Shown here: one piece after another, positions 1-7,700 of the stretch
Layout of the letters: every line of letters starts with the position of its first letter
Numbering within the stretch: position 1 is the stretch's first letter
DNA from: Cytophagales bacterium
GTDB taxonomy: Bacteria; Bacteroidota; Bacteroidia; Cytophagales; Spirosomataceae
Length of the DNA: 8,198 nucleotides
NCBI GenBank assembly: GCA_028868395.1
Contig: JAGWUO010000035.1
Coordinates: 1 to 8,198, forward strand
Direction: 5' to 3'
Notes under the pieces: model-generated
Seen by the model: the letters and a program-made list of their open reading frames with translations, nothing else
Databases searched by the model: none
What the model was told of the DNA's origin: nothing
Program-made: the position numbers and the translations under genes

Positions 1-1853
1 TTTGAAAATTCGGCATGGGTTCTATAGTTAGGACCCATAAAAATGCGAGCATAGATTCGAATCACCGCTAATCCATCCAGGATAAAGCTTAGTGATACGA
101 TGCTTGCTAAAATAAATTGATCTTCATGAATATGCGAAAAGATTAAATCTTCGCCTATGAAAGTCGGTGTAATAGGGAAACCAGTCAGGCCTAAACAGGC
201 TAGCAAGAAGATGAGCGCTATCTTAGGATGGTTTTCGGATAATCCTTGAAAGCGGTTTAATGTGATTTTCCCCTCTTGCGCAAACAAGCGTTGTAAGCAA
301 AGATATCCTATTAAGCCAGCGACCATAATTCCTGATAAATAAAGCACTGATTCGAAAGAATCAAACTTCTCATTTAAGGAAATGGCTAAGGCAATCCAGA
401 AGTGATTCATGATCACTAAAATCCAGCTTAGACGAATGCTTTTTCGTTGGGTAAAGGATTTAAATACAAGAATTAGACCAATTCCCGCGAAAATGATTGG
501 TAACCAGTGAAGGGCACTTTCATTCATTTGATTTTGGTTAATTAAATAATAACTAATGCCAAAAGCTGGGACGAAATAGGCGATTAAACGTTTTCCGTTC
601 AGGAAATTCAATTTATTGCCTGCCCATTTCATTGGATTCCACAGGTATTGGTACATCATCGAATCTAAATTCCATTCCTTCAAACAAAGCACATAGAGTG
701 TATTGCGCAATTTCTGTGGCAATATGCCTTCAATCGATTTAGCACGCGGCTCGAAATGATAGAATTGTTCTCTAATTAAATAGGATACCACCGACGGCGA
801 AACCAATAATTGATAGGTTCGTAAGAACGCATTACCCGCAAAATGGAACAAGGCTAATTTCTCAAAACCAAGAGATACCTCGATGAAAATTAAGCCTATT
901 TGGGCAATGGAGGCATACGCAATCTGGCTTTTCACCGACGATTGAACTCGGGCGATTCCCGTAGCCACTAAGGCTGTCAATAAACCCAAACCTGCAATTA
1001 GGATTCGAACGGAGGTTTGATTCTCCCAAAAAGGAAACGTTCTTAGCAATAAGAAAACCCCAATATGCACCGATAGCGATCCATAAAAGATGGCCGATGA
1101 AGGCGTAGGGCCTTCCATTGCACGTGGTAACCAGGAAGAGAACGGTAATTGAGCTGATTTTGCGGTGGCAGATAATAGAAACATCAGCGAGATAAACACC
1201 CCTATCAAACTGTGCGTTTGCAAGTGTTCGTGAACAAGTTCCGCATTGTTTAATTGGAAAAACGTGATGTTTTGCCCCCATAAATGGTGACTAGCCCACA
1301 TCGCTAAAATAATACCCACGTCCCCAATTCTGTAAATAGAAAATACTTTCACGGCATTCTTCACCGGTAAATAACGTTCACGGTAGAAAGAAATCAACAG
1401 GAAAGAGGAAATGCCGAGGATTTCCCAACCGATGAAAAGCGTTTCTAAGTTGCCTGAAAGCGTCGTTAAACAATAACCCACGTAAAAGAACAGTGTGGTG
1501 TTGAAAAAGCGCTTGTAGCCAGCCTCTCGGTGCAAATAATAGCGAGAGTACAAGGTCACCATAAAGGTTAATATGGCTCCCACGAGTAAATATACCGCTG
1601 TTATTTTGTCGAACAGAAAATCAATTTGGAATACATATTCTTCGTTTTTAAAGAGGATGATATCCTTAATTTGAATGGTTTCTGCGCCAGTAAATAGCCA
1701 ATAGCCAATGAATAATGTTGTGATACTTAATTGAATGGCTAAGGTGCTAAAGGCCGTGACAGAAATGAGTGTCTCGTTCTTTTTTGGTAAAATTAAACTC
1801 ACCAAAAATCCGAAAATAGGCACCCAGATAAATAAATGAAGGGTTAAATTCAT
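1..1853 (-). CDS. dabB: DabB, NuoL-like proton-conducting membrane subunit of the DAB inorganic-carbon transporter (3' end cut by window edge)
   Basis: My own translation from the ATG at 1853 stays open for 617 codons to the left edge, so the C-terminus is missing. The protein is a polytopic membrane protein of the complex I antiporter-like family (NuoL/MrpA/DabB). Visible landmarks are the TM5 glutamate in GWEILGISSFL (E144), the TM7 motif AKSAQLPFSSWLPRAMEGP (K232), the TM8 motif SVKSQIAYASIAQIG (K308), FHFAGNAFLRTYQLL (H337, R345), and GLTGFPITPTFIGEDLIF (E568). By eye these align with E. coli NuoL E144, K229, K305, H334/K342 and K399. DabB is the partner that couples DabA to the proton or sodium gradient in the inner membrane. 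The assignment as DabB rather than a complex I subunit rests on the adjacent dabA, which ends 7 bases upstream; no other nuo gene is visible. The start is the first ATG after dabA, without a Shine-Dalgarno sequence. Residues about 357-552 appear to be an insertion relative to NuoL. Confidence 0.87.
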   Translation of the reverse strand, partial: MNLTLHLFIWVPIFGFLVSLILPKKNETLISVTAFSTLAIQLSITTLFIGYWLFTGAETIQIKDIILFKNEEYVFQIDFLFDKITAVYLLVGAILTFMVTLYSRYYLHREAGYKRFFNTTLFFYVGYCLTTLSGNLETLFIGWEILGISSFLLISFYRERYLPVKNAVKVFSIYRIGDVGIILAMWASHHLWGQNITFFQLNNAELVHEHLQTHSLIGVFISLMFLLSATAKSAQLPFSSWLPRAMEGPTPSSAIFYGSLSVHIGVFLLLRTFPFWENQTSVRILIAGLGLLTALVATGIARVQSSVKSQIAYASIAQIGLIFIEVSLGFEKLALFHFAGNAFLRTYQLLVSPSVVSYLIREQFYHFEPRAKSIEGILPQKLRNTLYVLCLKEWNLDSMMYQYLWNPMKWAGNKLNFLNGKRLIAYFVPAFGISYYLINQNQMNESALHWLPIIFAGIGLILVFKSFTQRKSIRLSWILVIMNHFWIALAISLNEKFDSFESVLYLSGIMVAGLIGYLCLQRLFAQEGKITLNRFQGLSENHPKIALIFLLACLGLTGFPITPTFIGEDLIFSHIHEDQFILASIVSLSFILDGLAVIRIYARIFMGPNYRTHAEFS

Positions 1854-1860
1854 GGTAGGA

Positions 1861-4341
1861 TTAATTTTGATTAATTAAATAAACAGGGAAGTTATCTTGC
1901 GAAGAGGCTAATAATTCATCCAAGTTATCAATCTCTTGGATATCCTTCGTTAACGGTTCATAAGGCTTGAACTCCCCTTTTTCGAAAACATACAGTTCTT
2001 TCGTTTCGGGATGAATTGAAACGAGTTTGACCCAATCATTGATGAACCACTCGTAGGTTTCTTCCGCCTTTTGGATGGTTTTCAATACGATTTCAGGGAA
2101 ATGCTCGACGATTAACAACAAACGAACTGGGTCGTGTACCTCGGTCATTTGAGCCGGTAAACCGGGTCTCAAATCACCATCTATACCATTCGCGACCCCA
2201 AATAGCCCCATCACATTATGAGGCAATTTTGTTCCTGCACCCAATTTTTCACCATCAACCCGTGAGAAATAATACTCCAAATTGATACCTCCACACACAG
2301 GTGCAGCTGCTTTCAAAATGTTGAATAAATACGTTCCATCTGGATCCACGCGGTAATCAAAAGAATTCAAGAACGAACGACGGTCTAAGAAAACCCCTTT
2401 CGATAATTCTCTTCGTCCCACGATGCACAAGGCATTTGTTGCGTGATTTAGTTCAGGACGAGGTTCAAAGATGGAAACAGAACGGATTCTGATTTTCTCA
2501 TGAATGTCACTTGCTCTCGCTGATGTGTCAATAGACTCGAAGCGTCTTGAACGTTCTTTGGCATTCATATCTAAGGCCTTGGCAAACAGTTTAACGTGTT
2601 CCGCGTGCTTGATTTTATAGTCCGCAAACGTAATTTGTTCATCATAGAAAACGACATCATCTCGCGTTGTATCTCGTAATCCACCCACAAAAACGGTTGT
2701 TTCTGGGATATTAATCCCCTTTTCTCTCAAGATGGCTCTAACTTCTGGCTTATTGGCCATCTGGCTGATCACACGCGCATTGACTGATCCAGCGCGTCCA
2801 GAACAAGCTCCACAATCATAGGCCGCATAATGCGGATTGTTTACCGAACTAGCTCCATGGCCAATGACATAAACGATGGGAGCAAAATTGTTCACTAAAC
2901 CGATACTTTTCAGCAAGCTTTCGACTCTGACGGCCATTTCTTCGATTTGGAATCCTACTTGAAGCCCATTTTCCATGGCTTGGTAATCCACGCGAATGGT
3001 GGAGAATTTATCCACGTGCTTCAACGAAGACGCTGTCGCAGGACTCATTGAAGGTTTAAACAGATTCACAAATAGTTTCGCAGCTGACCAAAATCCTAGG
3101 GTTTGGCTAAAGAACCAACCCGAATAGAAATTGTGGCTGTGTTTCGAGAAATGAAGGTCTGTTCCTAACTTTTTCTCGCTTCCCTCCTCTTTGATTAAGT
3201 ATTTAGGGGTAACGGGAGCGGGACAAAGTTTCGTATAAAACTTGCCACCTACTGGCTGATAGAAAAATTCTACGGAGAAGAAACCGGGTGTTCCAAACGT
3301 TTCACAGGCTGGATCTAAATTCTCTAAATGCCGTCTAAACGAACATTCGCGGTCATCAATGCAAAACATGGCCTGAAAACTCCTCGTATGCGGTTTAATG
3401 GAGTCAACCTTTTCCATTTGCAAGCCTTTTAAGACCTGATCATAGTATGACCATTCAAAGGCTTCTTGCCACAGACTTAATACGTCCATTTTTTCTGAAT
3501 AGTCAATAGGGGCATGCAGAGGAATAATTTTCTCCGTTATGAAATTGCCCACTGGTGACCAAGTTTGGCCTAACTTATAGTTCAGTGCGTCCCACTCTAA
3601 GAGTAATTCAAATAGTATTAAGTCTTCTAATTTAATGAGACGGGTATCCAATAAGGTCTGAGGTAGATCCTCTACAGTAGAAACCATTCCTGACCATCCC
3701 TGGTGTGAAAATTGCTGATCATACAAGTATTGTTCATACAACGACTCGTTTTCTCCTACAATCTTCCAAAGCATCGAAGAAATAGTCGTCTCCGTATCCA
3801 ACAATAATTTGCGTGTTTCTTTATGGTAAAAGATACTCGCGAAACTAGTGCTTTCTAAGGTGCGTAAGGCTTCTAAAAATGATTTGCCTTCTAATGGGAA
3901 ATTCCAAATGGAAATTCCTTGGTCTAAAAAGCTACCAATGATTCTAAACAAGGTAGGATGAACTAAGGAATCTAAGTCAATTCCATAGGTTGTTTTCCAA
4001 ATACCACGTAAAGCCCCTACTCGACCAGTTTCTATAGTAGGGTATTCTCCAAAGAGTAATTTACCCTTCCAAGCTTCAGCATTTCCTTTTTTCTGTTCTA
4101 GAACGCGTTCTAATACATCATCCGAGATTCGTCCTTCTTGATACATTGATCGAAAGGTCTCTAAGGGGAAATAGACTTGGTAACCTAGTTTAACATGCGC
4201 GGTTGCTAATGCTTCGTGAAACGAAAGGTTTTGAAAAGCATGCAACGTATTGTGATGCACAAAATCCATTAAGGGAGCTTGTGCCGGCAAAAAGTGTTTC
4301 AGTTCATGAATCACCTGATGCTCATTAAATGATTTATGCAT
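1861..4341 (-). CDS. dabA: DabA, DUF2309 zinc-binding subunit of the DAB inorganic-carbon transporter
   Basis: This 826-residue protein belongs to the DUF2309/DabA family (UPF0753), within the usual size range and apparently complete. DabA is a beta-carbonic-anhydrase-like protein that works with DabB at the cytoplasmic face of the inner membrane; the pair is proposed to hydrate CO2 to bicarbonate in one direction, driven by the ion gradient. The N-terminus carries the family's conserved region (LMDFVHHNTLHAF, residues 24-36). The metal site is complete: CIDDREC gives C327 and D329, VIGHGAS gives H495, and YDCGACSG gives C510. The family ligands in Halothiobacillus DabA are C351, D353, H524 and C539. 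The CxD spacing and the 15-residue H-to-C spacing are identical. R331 lies just after the first pair, as in beta-carbonic anhydrases. There is no signal peptide and no obvious membrane span, which fits a peripheral subunit. It is followed by dabB after 7 bases, implying a shared transcript. The start at 4341 lacks a Shine-Dalgarno sequence, usual for Bacteroidota. Confidence 0.94.
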   Translation of the reverse strand: MHKSFNEHQVIHELKHFLPAQAPLMDFVHHNTLHAFQNLSFHEALATAHVKLGYQVYFPLETFRSMYQEGRISDDVLERVLEQKKGNAEAWKGKLLFGEYPTIETGRVGALRGIWKTTYGIDLDSLVHPTLFRIIGSFLDQGISIWNFPLEGKSFLEALRTLESTSFASIFYHKETRKLLLDTETTISSMLWKIVGENESLYEQYLYDQQFSHQGWSGMVSTVEDLPQTLLDTRLIKLEDLILFELLLEWDALNYKLGQTWSPVGNFITEKIIPLHAPIDYSEKMDVLSLWQEAFEWSYYDQVLKGLQMEKVDSIKPHTRSFQAMFCIDDRECSFRRHLENLDPACETFGTPGFFSVEFFYQPVGGKFYTKLCPAPVTPKYLIKEEGSEKKLGTDLHFSKHSHNFYSGWFFSQTLGFWSAAKLFVNLFKPSMSPATASSLKHVDKFSTIRVDYQAMENGLQVGFQIEEMAVRVESLLKSIGLVNNFAPIVYVIGHGASSVNNPHYAAYDCGACSGRAGSVNARVISQMANKPEVRAILREKGINIPETTVFVGGLRDTTRDDVVFYDEQITFADYKIKHAEHVKLFAKALDMNAKERSRRFESIDTSARASDIHEKIRIRSVSIFEPRPELNHATNALCIVGRRELSKGVFLDRRSFLNSFDYRVDPDGTYLFNILKAAAPVCGGINLEYYFSRVDGEKLGAGTKLPHNVMGLFGVANGIDGDLRPGLPAQMTEVHDPVRLLLIVEHFPEIVLKTIQKAEETYEWFINDWVKLVSIHPETKELYVFEKGEFKPYEPLTKDIQEIDNLDELLASSQDNFPVYLINQN

Positions 4342-4354
4342 AAAATGATAAGAT

Positions 4355-4362
4355 CAAATCTA
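4355..4362 (-). promoter_or_regulatory. Candidate Bacteroidota -7 promoter element (TAGATTTG) before dabA
   Basis: Read on the minus strand, TAGATTTG matches the Bacteroidota -7 consensus TAnnTTTG and ends 13 bases before the dabA start. Seventeen bases further upstream is TTTA (4383-4380), a one-mismatch version of the -33 TTTG element. If real, transcription would start only about 5-10 bases before the ATG, giving a nearly leaderless mRNA. Such short AT-rich matches arise easily by chance. Confidence 0.25.
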
Positions 4363-4384
4363 AGGTAAGGCAGATTGAATAAAG

Positions 4385-4400
4385 TATTGTGTAAACAATA
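4385..4400. repeat. 16-base inverted repeat, possible operator, upstream of dabA
   Basis: The sequence TATTGT-GTAA-ACAATA is a perfect 6-base inverted repeat with a 4-base spacer, in the gap between the small secreted-protein gene and dabA. It lies just upstream of the candidate dabA promoter (its near edge is 22 bases from the -7 element), where an activator or repressor dimer could bind. The stem is too weak (one G-C pair in six) and lacks a U-run, so it is unlikely to be a terminator. The remainder of the 80-base gap (4342-4421) is AT-rich, with nothing else I can name. Confidence 0.3.
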
Positions 4401-4421
4401 AATAAAAACAGGTAGGTAATT

Positions 4422-4769
4422 CTACAGCCTTAGATTCCTAAATGTCAAGAAAATAGGTGTTTTGAAGAAGGCGAATGCCTTAGTAGGAATCCTAGTAAAT
4501 GTACTAGAGATCGTCTTGTCAACAGGAAATAATAAGGAAGAAACTGGGTTTAAAGTAAAAGGAGTAAATAAATTATCGTCCTCATTCTCCCTTGTATCTT
4601 CTTCGAATAAAAAATCCATAAAACCATAGTCAGCTGACTCGGTTTTATGGATTTGTTGTGACTTTTCTTTTTGAATGGAAACTTGTACCCCATCCACTTG
4701 TACTTTCGACGCCATAGACGTCAAAAACAAGAGTGAGATAAACAACAAATATGTTTTGTTAAGCTTCAT
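4422..4769 (-). CDS. Small secreted protein of unknown function (115 aa) upstream of dabA
   Basis: I do not recognise this family. The N-terminus is a clear Sec signal peptide: a short basic start (MKLNK), a hydrophobic core at residues 7-17, and a likely signal peptidase I site after A20 (TSMA|SK). No lipobox cysteine is present, and the whole protein has no cysteine. The mature part of about 95 residues has a polar stretch (33-48), an acidic patch (56-65, EEDTRENEDD), and a basic, hydrophobic C-terminus ending TPIFLTFRNLRL. The clean signal peptide and the tight placement, starting 16 bases after the stop of the cytochrome lipoprotein and ending 80 bases before dabA, argue that it is a real gene. 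The 3' part uses AGG arginine codons repeatedly (R93, R111, R114) and contains a degenerate repeat. It could be a periplasmic accessory of either neighbour, or simply an operon passenger; the sequence does not decide. Confidence 0.72.
   Translation of the reverse strand: MKLNKTYLLFISLLFLTSMASKVQVDGVQVSIQKEKSQQIHKTESADYGFMDFLFEEDTRENEDDNLFTPFTLNPVSSLLFPVDKTISSTFTRIPTKAFAFFKTPIFLTFRNLRL
4427..4502. repeat. Degenerate direct repeat with overlapping inverted repeats at the 3' end of the small secreted-protein gene
   Basis: On the plus strand, 4477-4502 (GCCTTAG, then TAGGAATCCTAGT, then AAATGT) resembles 4427-4445 (GCCTTAGATTCCTAAATGT) with about 7 bases of insertions, the copies lying 50 bases apart. 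The longer copy holds a 19-base near-palindrome at 4480-4498 (8 of 9 pairs). This overlaps a perfect 6-base inverted repeat, CTAGTA-AATG-TACTAG, at 4492-4507. The two inverted repeats share bases and would compete as hairpins. The signal is visible, but its significance is unknown. Confidence 0.3.
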
Positions 4770-4774
4770 TTTTA

Positions 4775-4782
4775 CAAATATA
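4775..4782 (-). promoter_or_regulatory. Candidate Bacteroidota -7 element (TATATTTG) before the small secreted-protein gene
   Basis: Within the 16-base gap after the cytochrome lipoprotein gene, the minus strand reads TATATTTG, an exact TAnnTTTG match only 5 bases before the ATG at 4769. No good -33 TTTG lies at the proper distance; the closest is TTTC at 4802-4799. If used, the transcript would be essentially leaderless. Equally, this may only be an AT-rich spacer inside one operon. Confidence 0.18.
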
Positions 4783-4785
4783 CAC

Positions 4786-7700
4786 TTATTTTAAAGATGA
4801 AAGGTATTCCACCACATCTCTAATTTCTCTTTTACTCATCAAGGAGCCCATGGGAGGCATACCTGACGGCAAGTTTTCTCTTGATTTAATGCGCGTAACG
4901 GGAATACGCAATGGTTCTGCGTCGTTTGTCTTTAATTGCACTAAATCATCCGTTTCAGATATAATCGAACCAGAAACTTCTTGGCCATCAGTCAATACCA
5001 AATTCGTGGTACCATAACCTGGAGAAATACGTGCACTAGGTTCGATAAGAGCCTGTAATAATTGCTCTCTTGTTAATCGTGAAGCCACTCCTTTTAAATT
5101 AGGACCCACAGTCGTACCCTCTCCTCCTACTATGTGACAACGAACGCATTGTACCGTTGAATTATAGTTAAATATATTTCTTCCTTCTGTCACAGAACCA
5201 CCATACAAGGCTTCTTTGAATTCATCGGTTAACGTTCCTTTTACTTTAAGCGCATCCAATTTAGCCACTAATTTTTCTTCATTACTTGCCTCTACTGCCT
5301 CCATTAGGTCTAATTTAATTCCAGTAGGCAATTGATTATCAACCATTTTTTGAATTAAATCTGCAAAAATGGCTGAGGTATTAGCTGGTTTCATTTTGGC
5401 CATACTTTGAAGTAAAAATTGCTGCTCTGTGAGCGATCCTTTTTCGAAAATCGGTTTGGTGATAGCCGGTAATTCTGAGGCGCTTAATTCAATTTTATTC
5501 AAATTGCTTAAAGCGATACCGCGGACATTTTTGTCCTCATCGCTTATTCCTTTTTCTAATATCGTACCTAATTGAGGCGTTTGAAGTTCTGCCAAAGAAC
5601 TCAATAATGCTGCCCTTACCTTTGCATTGGTATGATTTTTGAAAAGATTGATTTCTATCTCAGTAAACGCCTTCAACTGTAATTCTGCCACTAATTTAGC
5701 CGTTGCAATTAGTACATCAGGATTTTCTGAAGCGAAGAAGCCCGGGATTTTGGGTTGAATTCGAGCAATCACATCAGCAGGATTTCTTTCCAAAACGCCT
5801 CTGTGTCTACCATCCACTCGATCCATCACCGATGGATTTGCCCAGGAGCCTAATGTCGCGATTGCTTCCGCACGTAATACTTCAGAAATGCCAGTTCTTT
5901 CAGCATAAGCAATCAATAAATCAATTTCTTTTGCTGAACCCACACGTAAACATGCATTAATGGCTCTTCTCACAATTACTTCAGAGGTGAAACGTGTATC
6001 CGCTAAGGTCGCCGCTAACGGTGGCAATGCCGCAGGAATGGATTCATCATCATTAATAGCTCTTGCCGCTTCTGCTACGATGTATTCATCCGAATCTTGA
6101 AGGAATCCGGCAATTCCGGGGTGAGCTAAACGGCGTAATACAAGCACCGCCGCGATTCGCAAAGAGCGATTAGGCGAGTTCTGCAATGCTAACATTGGTT
6201 CCGCCTGCCCTATTCTACTTAAGGCTAAAACGGCAGCGTGACGCAAATACAAATCTTTGTCTGCATTCGTTTCGATTAATTTCAATAAAGATGGAATGGC
6301 TTTTTCTGTACGAATACGACCTAATGCCTGTGCTGCGAAGAAGGAAACACGTGGGTTAGTCGACGCCACTAATGGAATCAATTTATCTGAAGCAGATCCA
6401 TCAAAAATATCCCCTACTACTTTCGCAGCCTGTGCTACAATTTCTTCATCTGAGTCTGCTAAAAGTGGTTGGATGGAAGCCGCTGCTTTGATTTGGCCTA
6501 ATCCCCAAATTCCATGTACACGGGCTAATTGATTCTCTTTTTGTTGAACCGCTTTCTCGAAGATAGCTGTTGCTTTTCTTTCCGCTAGTTCATATTGCGC
6601 CTTTAGACGAACGCGTTGATCCGCATAGAATAACAAATCATAAAGTTGCGTCAAACTCTGTTTCGCATAATCCTGCTGGATATACTTCTTCGTTTGCTCA
6701 CGTTCTGCTTTCAAATCATTCTCTTTCTCGTCCACATCGATTTTCCAGATGCGACCATAATTCTTTGTATCCCAGCCAAAAATCCAATCCGAAGCATATA
6801 ATGCTCCTTCCGGACCGAAACGAATACCGGTAGGTAAAATCCCTTTTACTACATCTTCTTCTGATTTGAAGTCAAAAGAAGCTCCTTTCGGCTTTAAGTC
6901 AAATGACCAGATATGGGACATATTCGCATTTCCCACGAATTCCACCAAGAAGAATTTATTCGTCCAGCGCTTTCCTAAAGCTGTTCCAGGGTTCCAAAGC
7001 ATCCCCGTAGGACCATTGTGGAAATTTCGAATCGGCGGAATGATGTAGGCCGCCTGCCCATCCCAGCGCGGGACATATAATTTCTCATCCATCCACACCT
7101 TGTAGGAATTATTCCGAGGATCAGTGTATTTACCATATTGCCAATTGGAGCGCCAGCCGGCATCTGAACCTTCTACCACATGCACTAAACGCTCACTTTC
7201 TCCTGGATGATCACCATCGTTATCGGAGCTGATTAAATTACCGTAGTTATCAAATACGAATTCGTGGGTATTGCGCAATCCGCTGGCATACACTTCAAAT
7301 TCCGATCCGTCTGGGTTAGAACGAACGATGACGCCTGAGTTCGGATTTTTGTATTGCTTACCGTCTTTAGCCGTGATATTCGCACCAATATCTCCGATTT
7401 GCCAATAGATTTTACCATCTGGCCCTTCTGTCAATCCTGACATTCCATGACCACCAAAACCAATGTGAACGGCATAACCGGTCGAAATAGACTCCGGTTT
7501 AGTCCACTGCCCACCTTTGTGTTTTAATCGCATTAAATCAGGGCCTATGGCCACAAAAGCATCTTTCTTGCGAACTAATAGCCCGCCAGCCACATCCGTA
7601 ACTTCTTCATTGAAACCATTGAAAACACGTGTGGATTGATCCGCATAACCATCGCCATTCAGGTCTTCCACCTTGTATATTTCCTCTTTCTCCACTTTTA

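Noticed and set aside
862..1281. 139-codon minus-strand reading frame
   Set aside because: It overlaps the open dabB frame, whose translation carries the NuoL-type motifs; the alternative frame gives no family-like sequence.
1..1853. NuoL subunit of respiratory complex I
   Set aside because: No other nuo gene is adjacent, dabA lies directly upstream, and the sequence departs from NuoL at H254, H338, K342 and K399 and in length between TM10 and TM12.
1861..4341. Loss of the DabA metal site or a frameshift
   Set aside because: The reading frame is continuous over 826 residues and all four expected zinc ligands are present with correct spacing.
4380..4400. Rho-independent terminator after the small secreted-protein gene
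   Set aside because: The stem is six base pairs with a single G-C pair, and the following sequence is not a proper T-run.
6000..6700. DNA-level tandem repeats in the HEAT region
   Set aside because: The periodicity is in the protein (helical repeats of about 30-40 residues); nucleotide sequences of the repeats are diverged.
5703..6833. Several plus-strand reading frames of 85-91 codons
   Set aside because: They lie antisense within the HEAT-repeat region of the lipoprotein gene and show no recognisable protein features.
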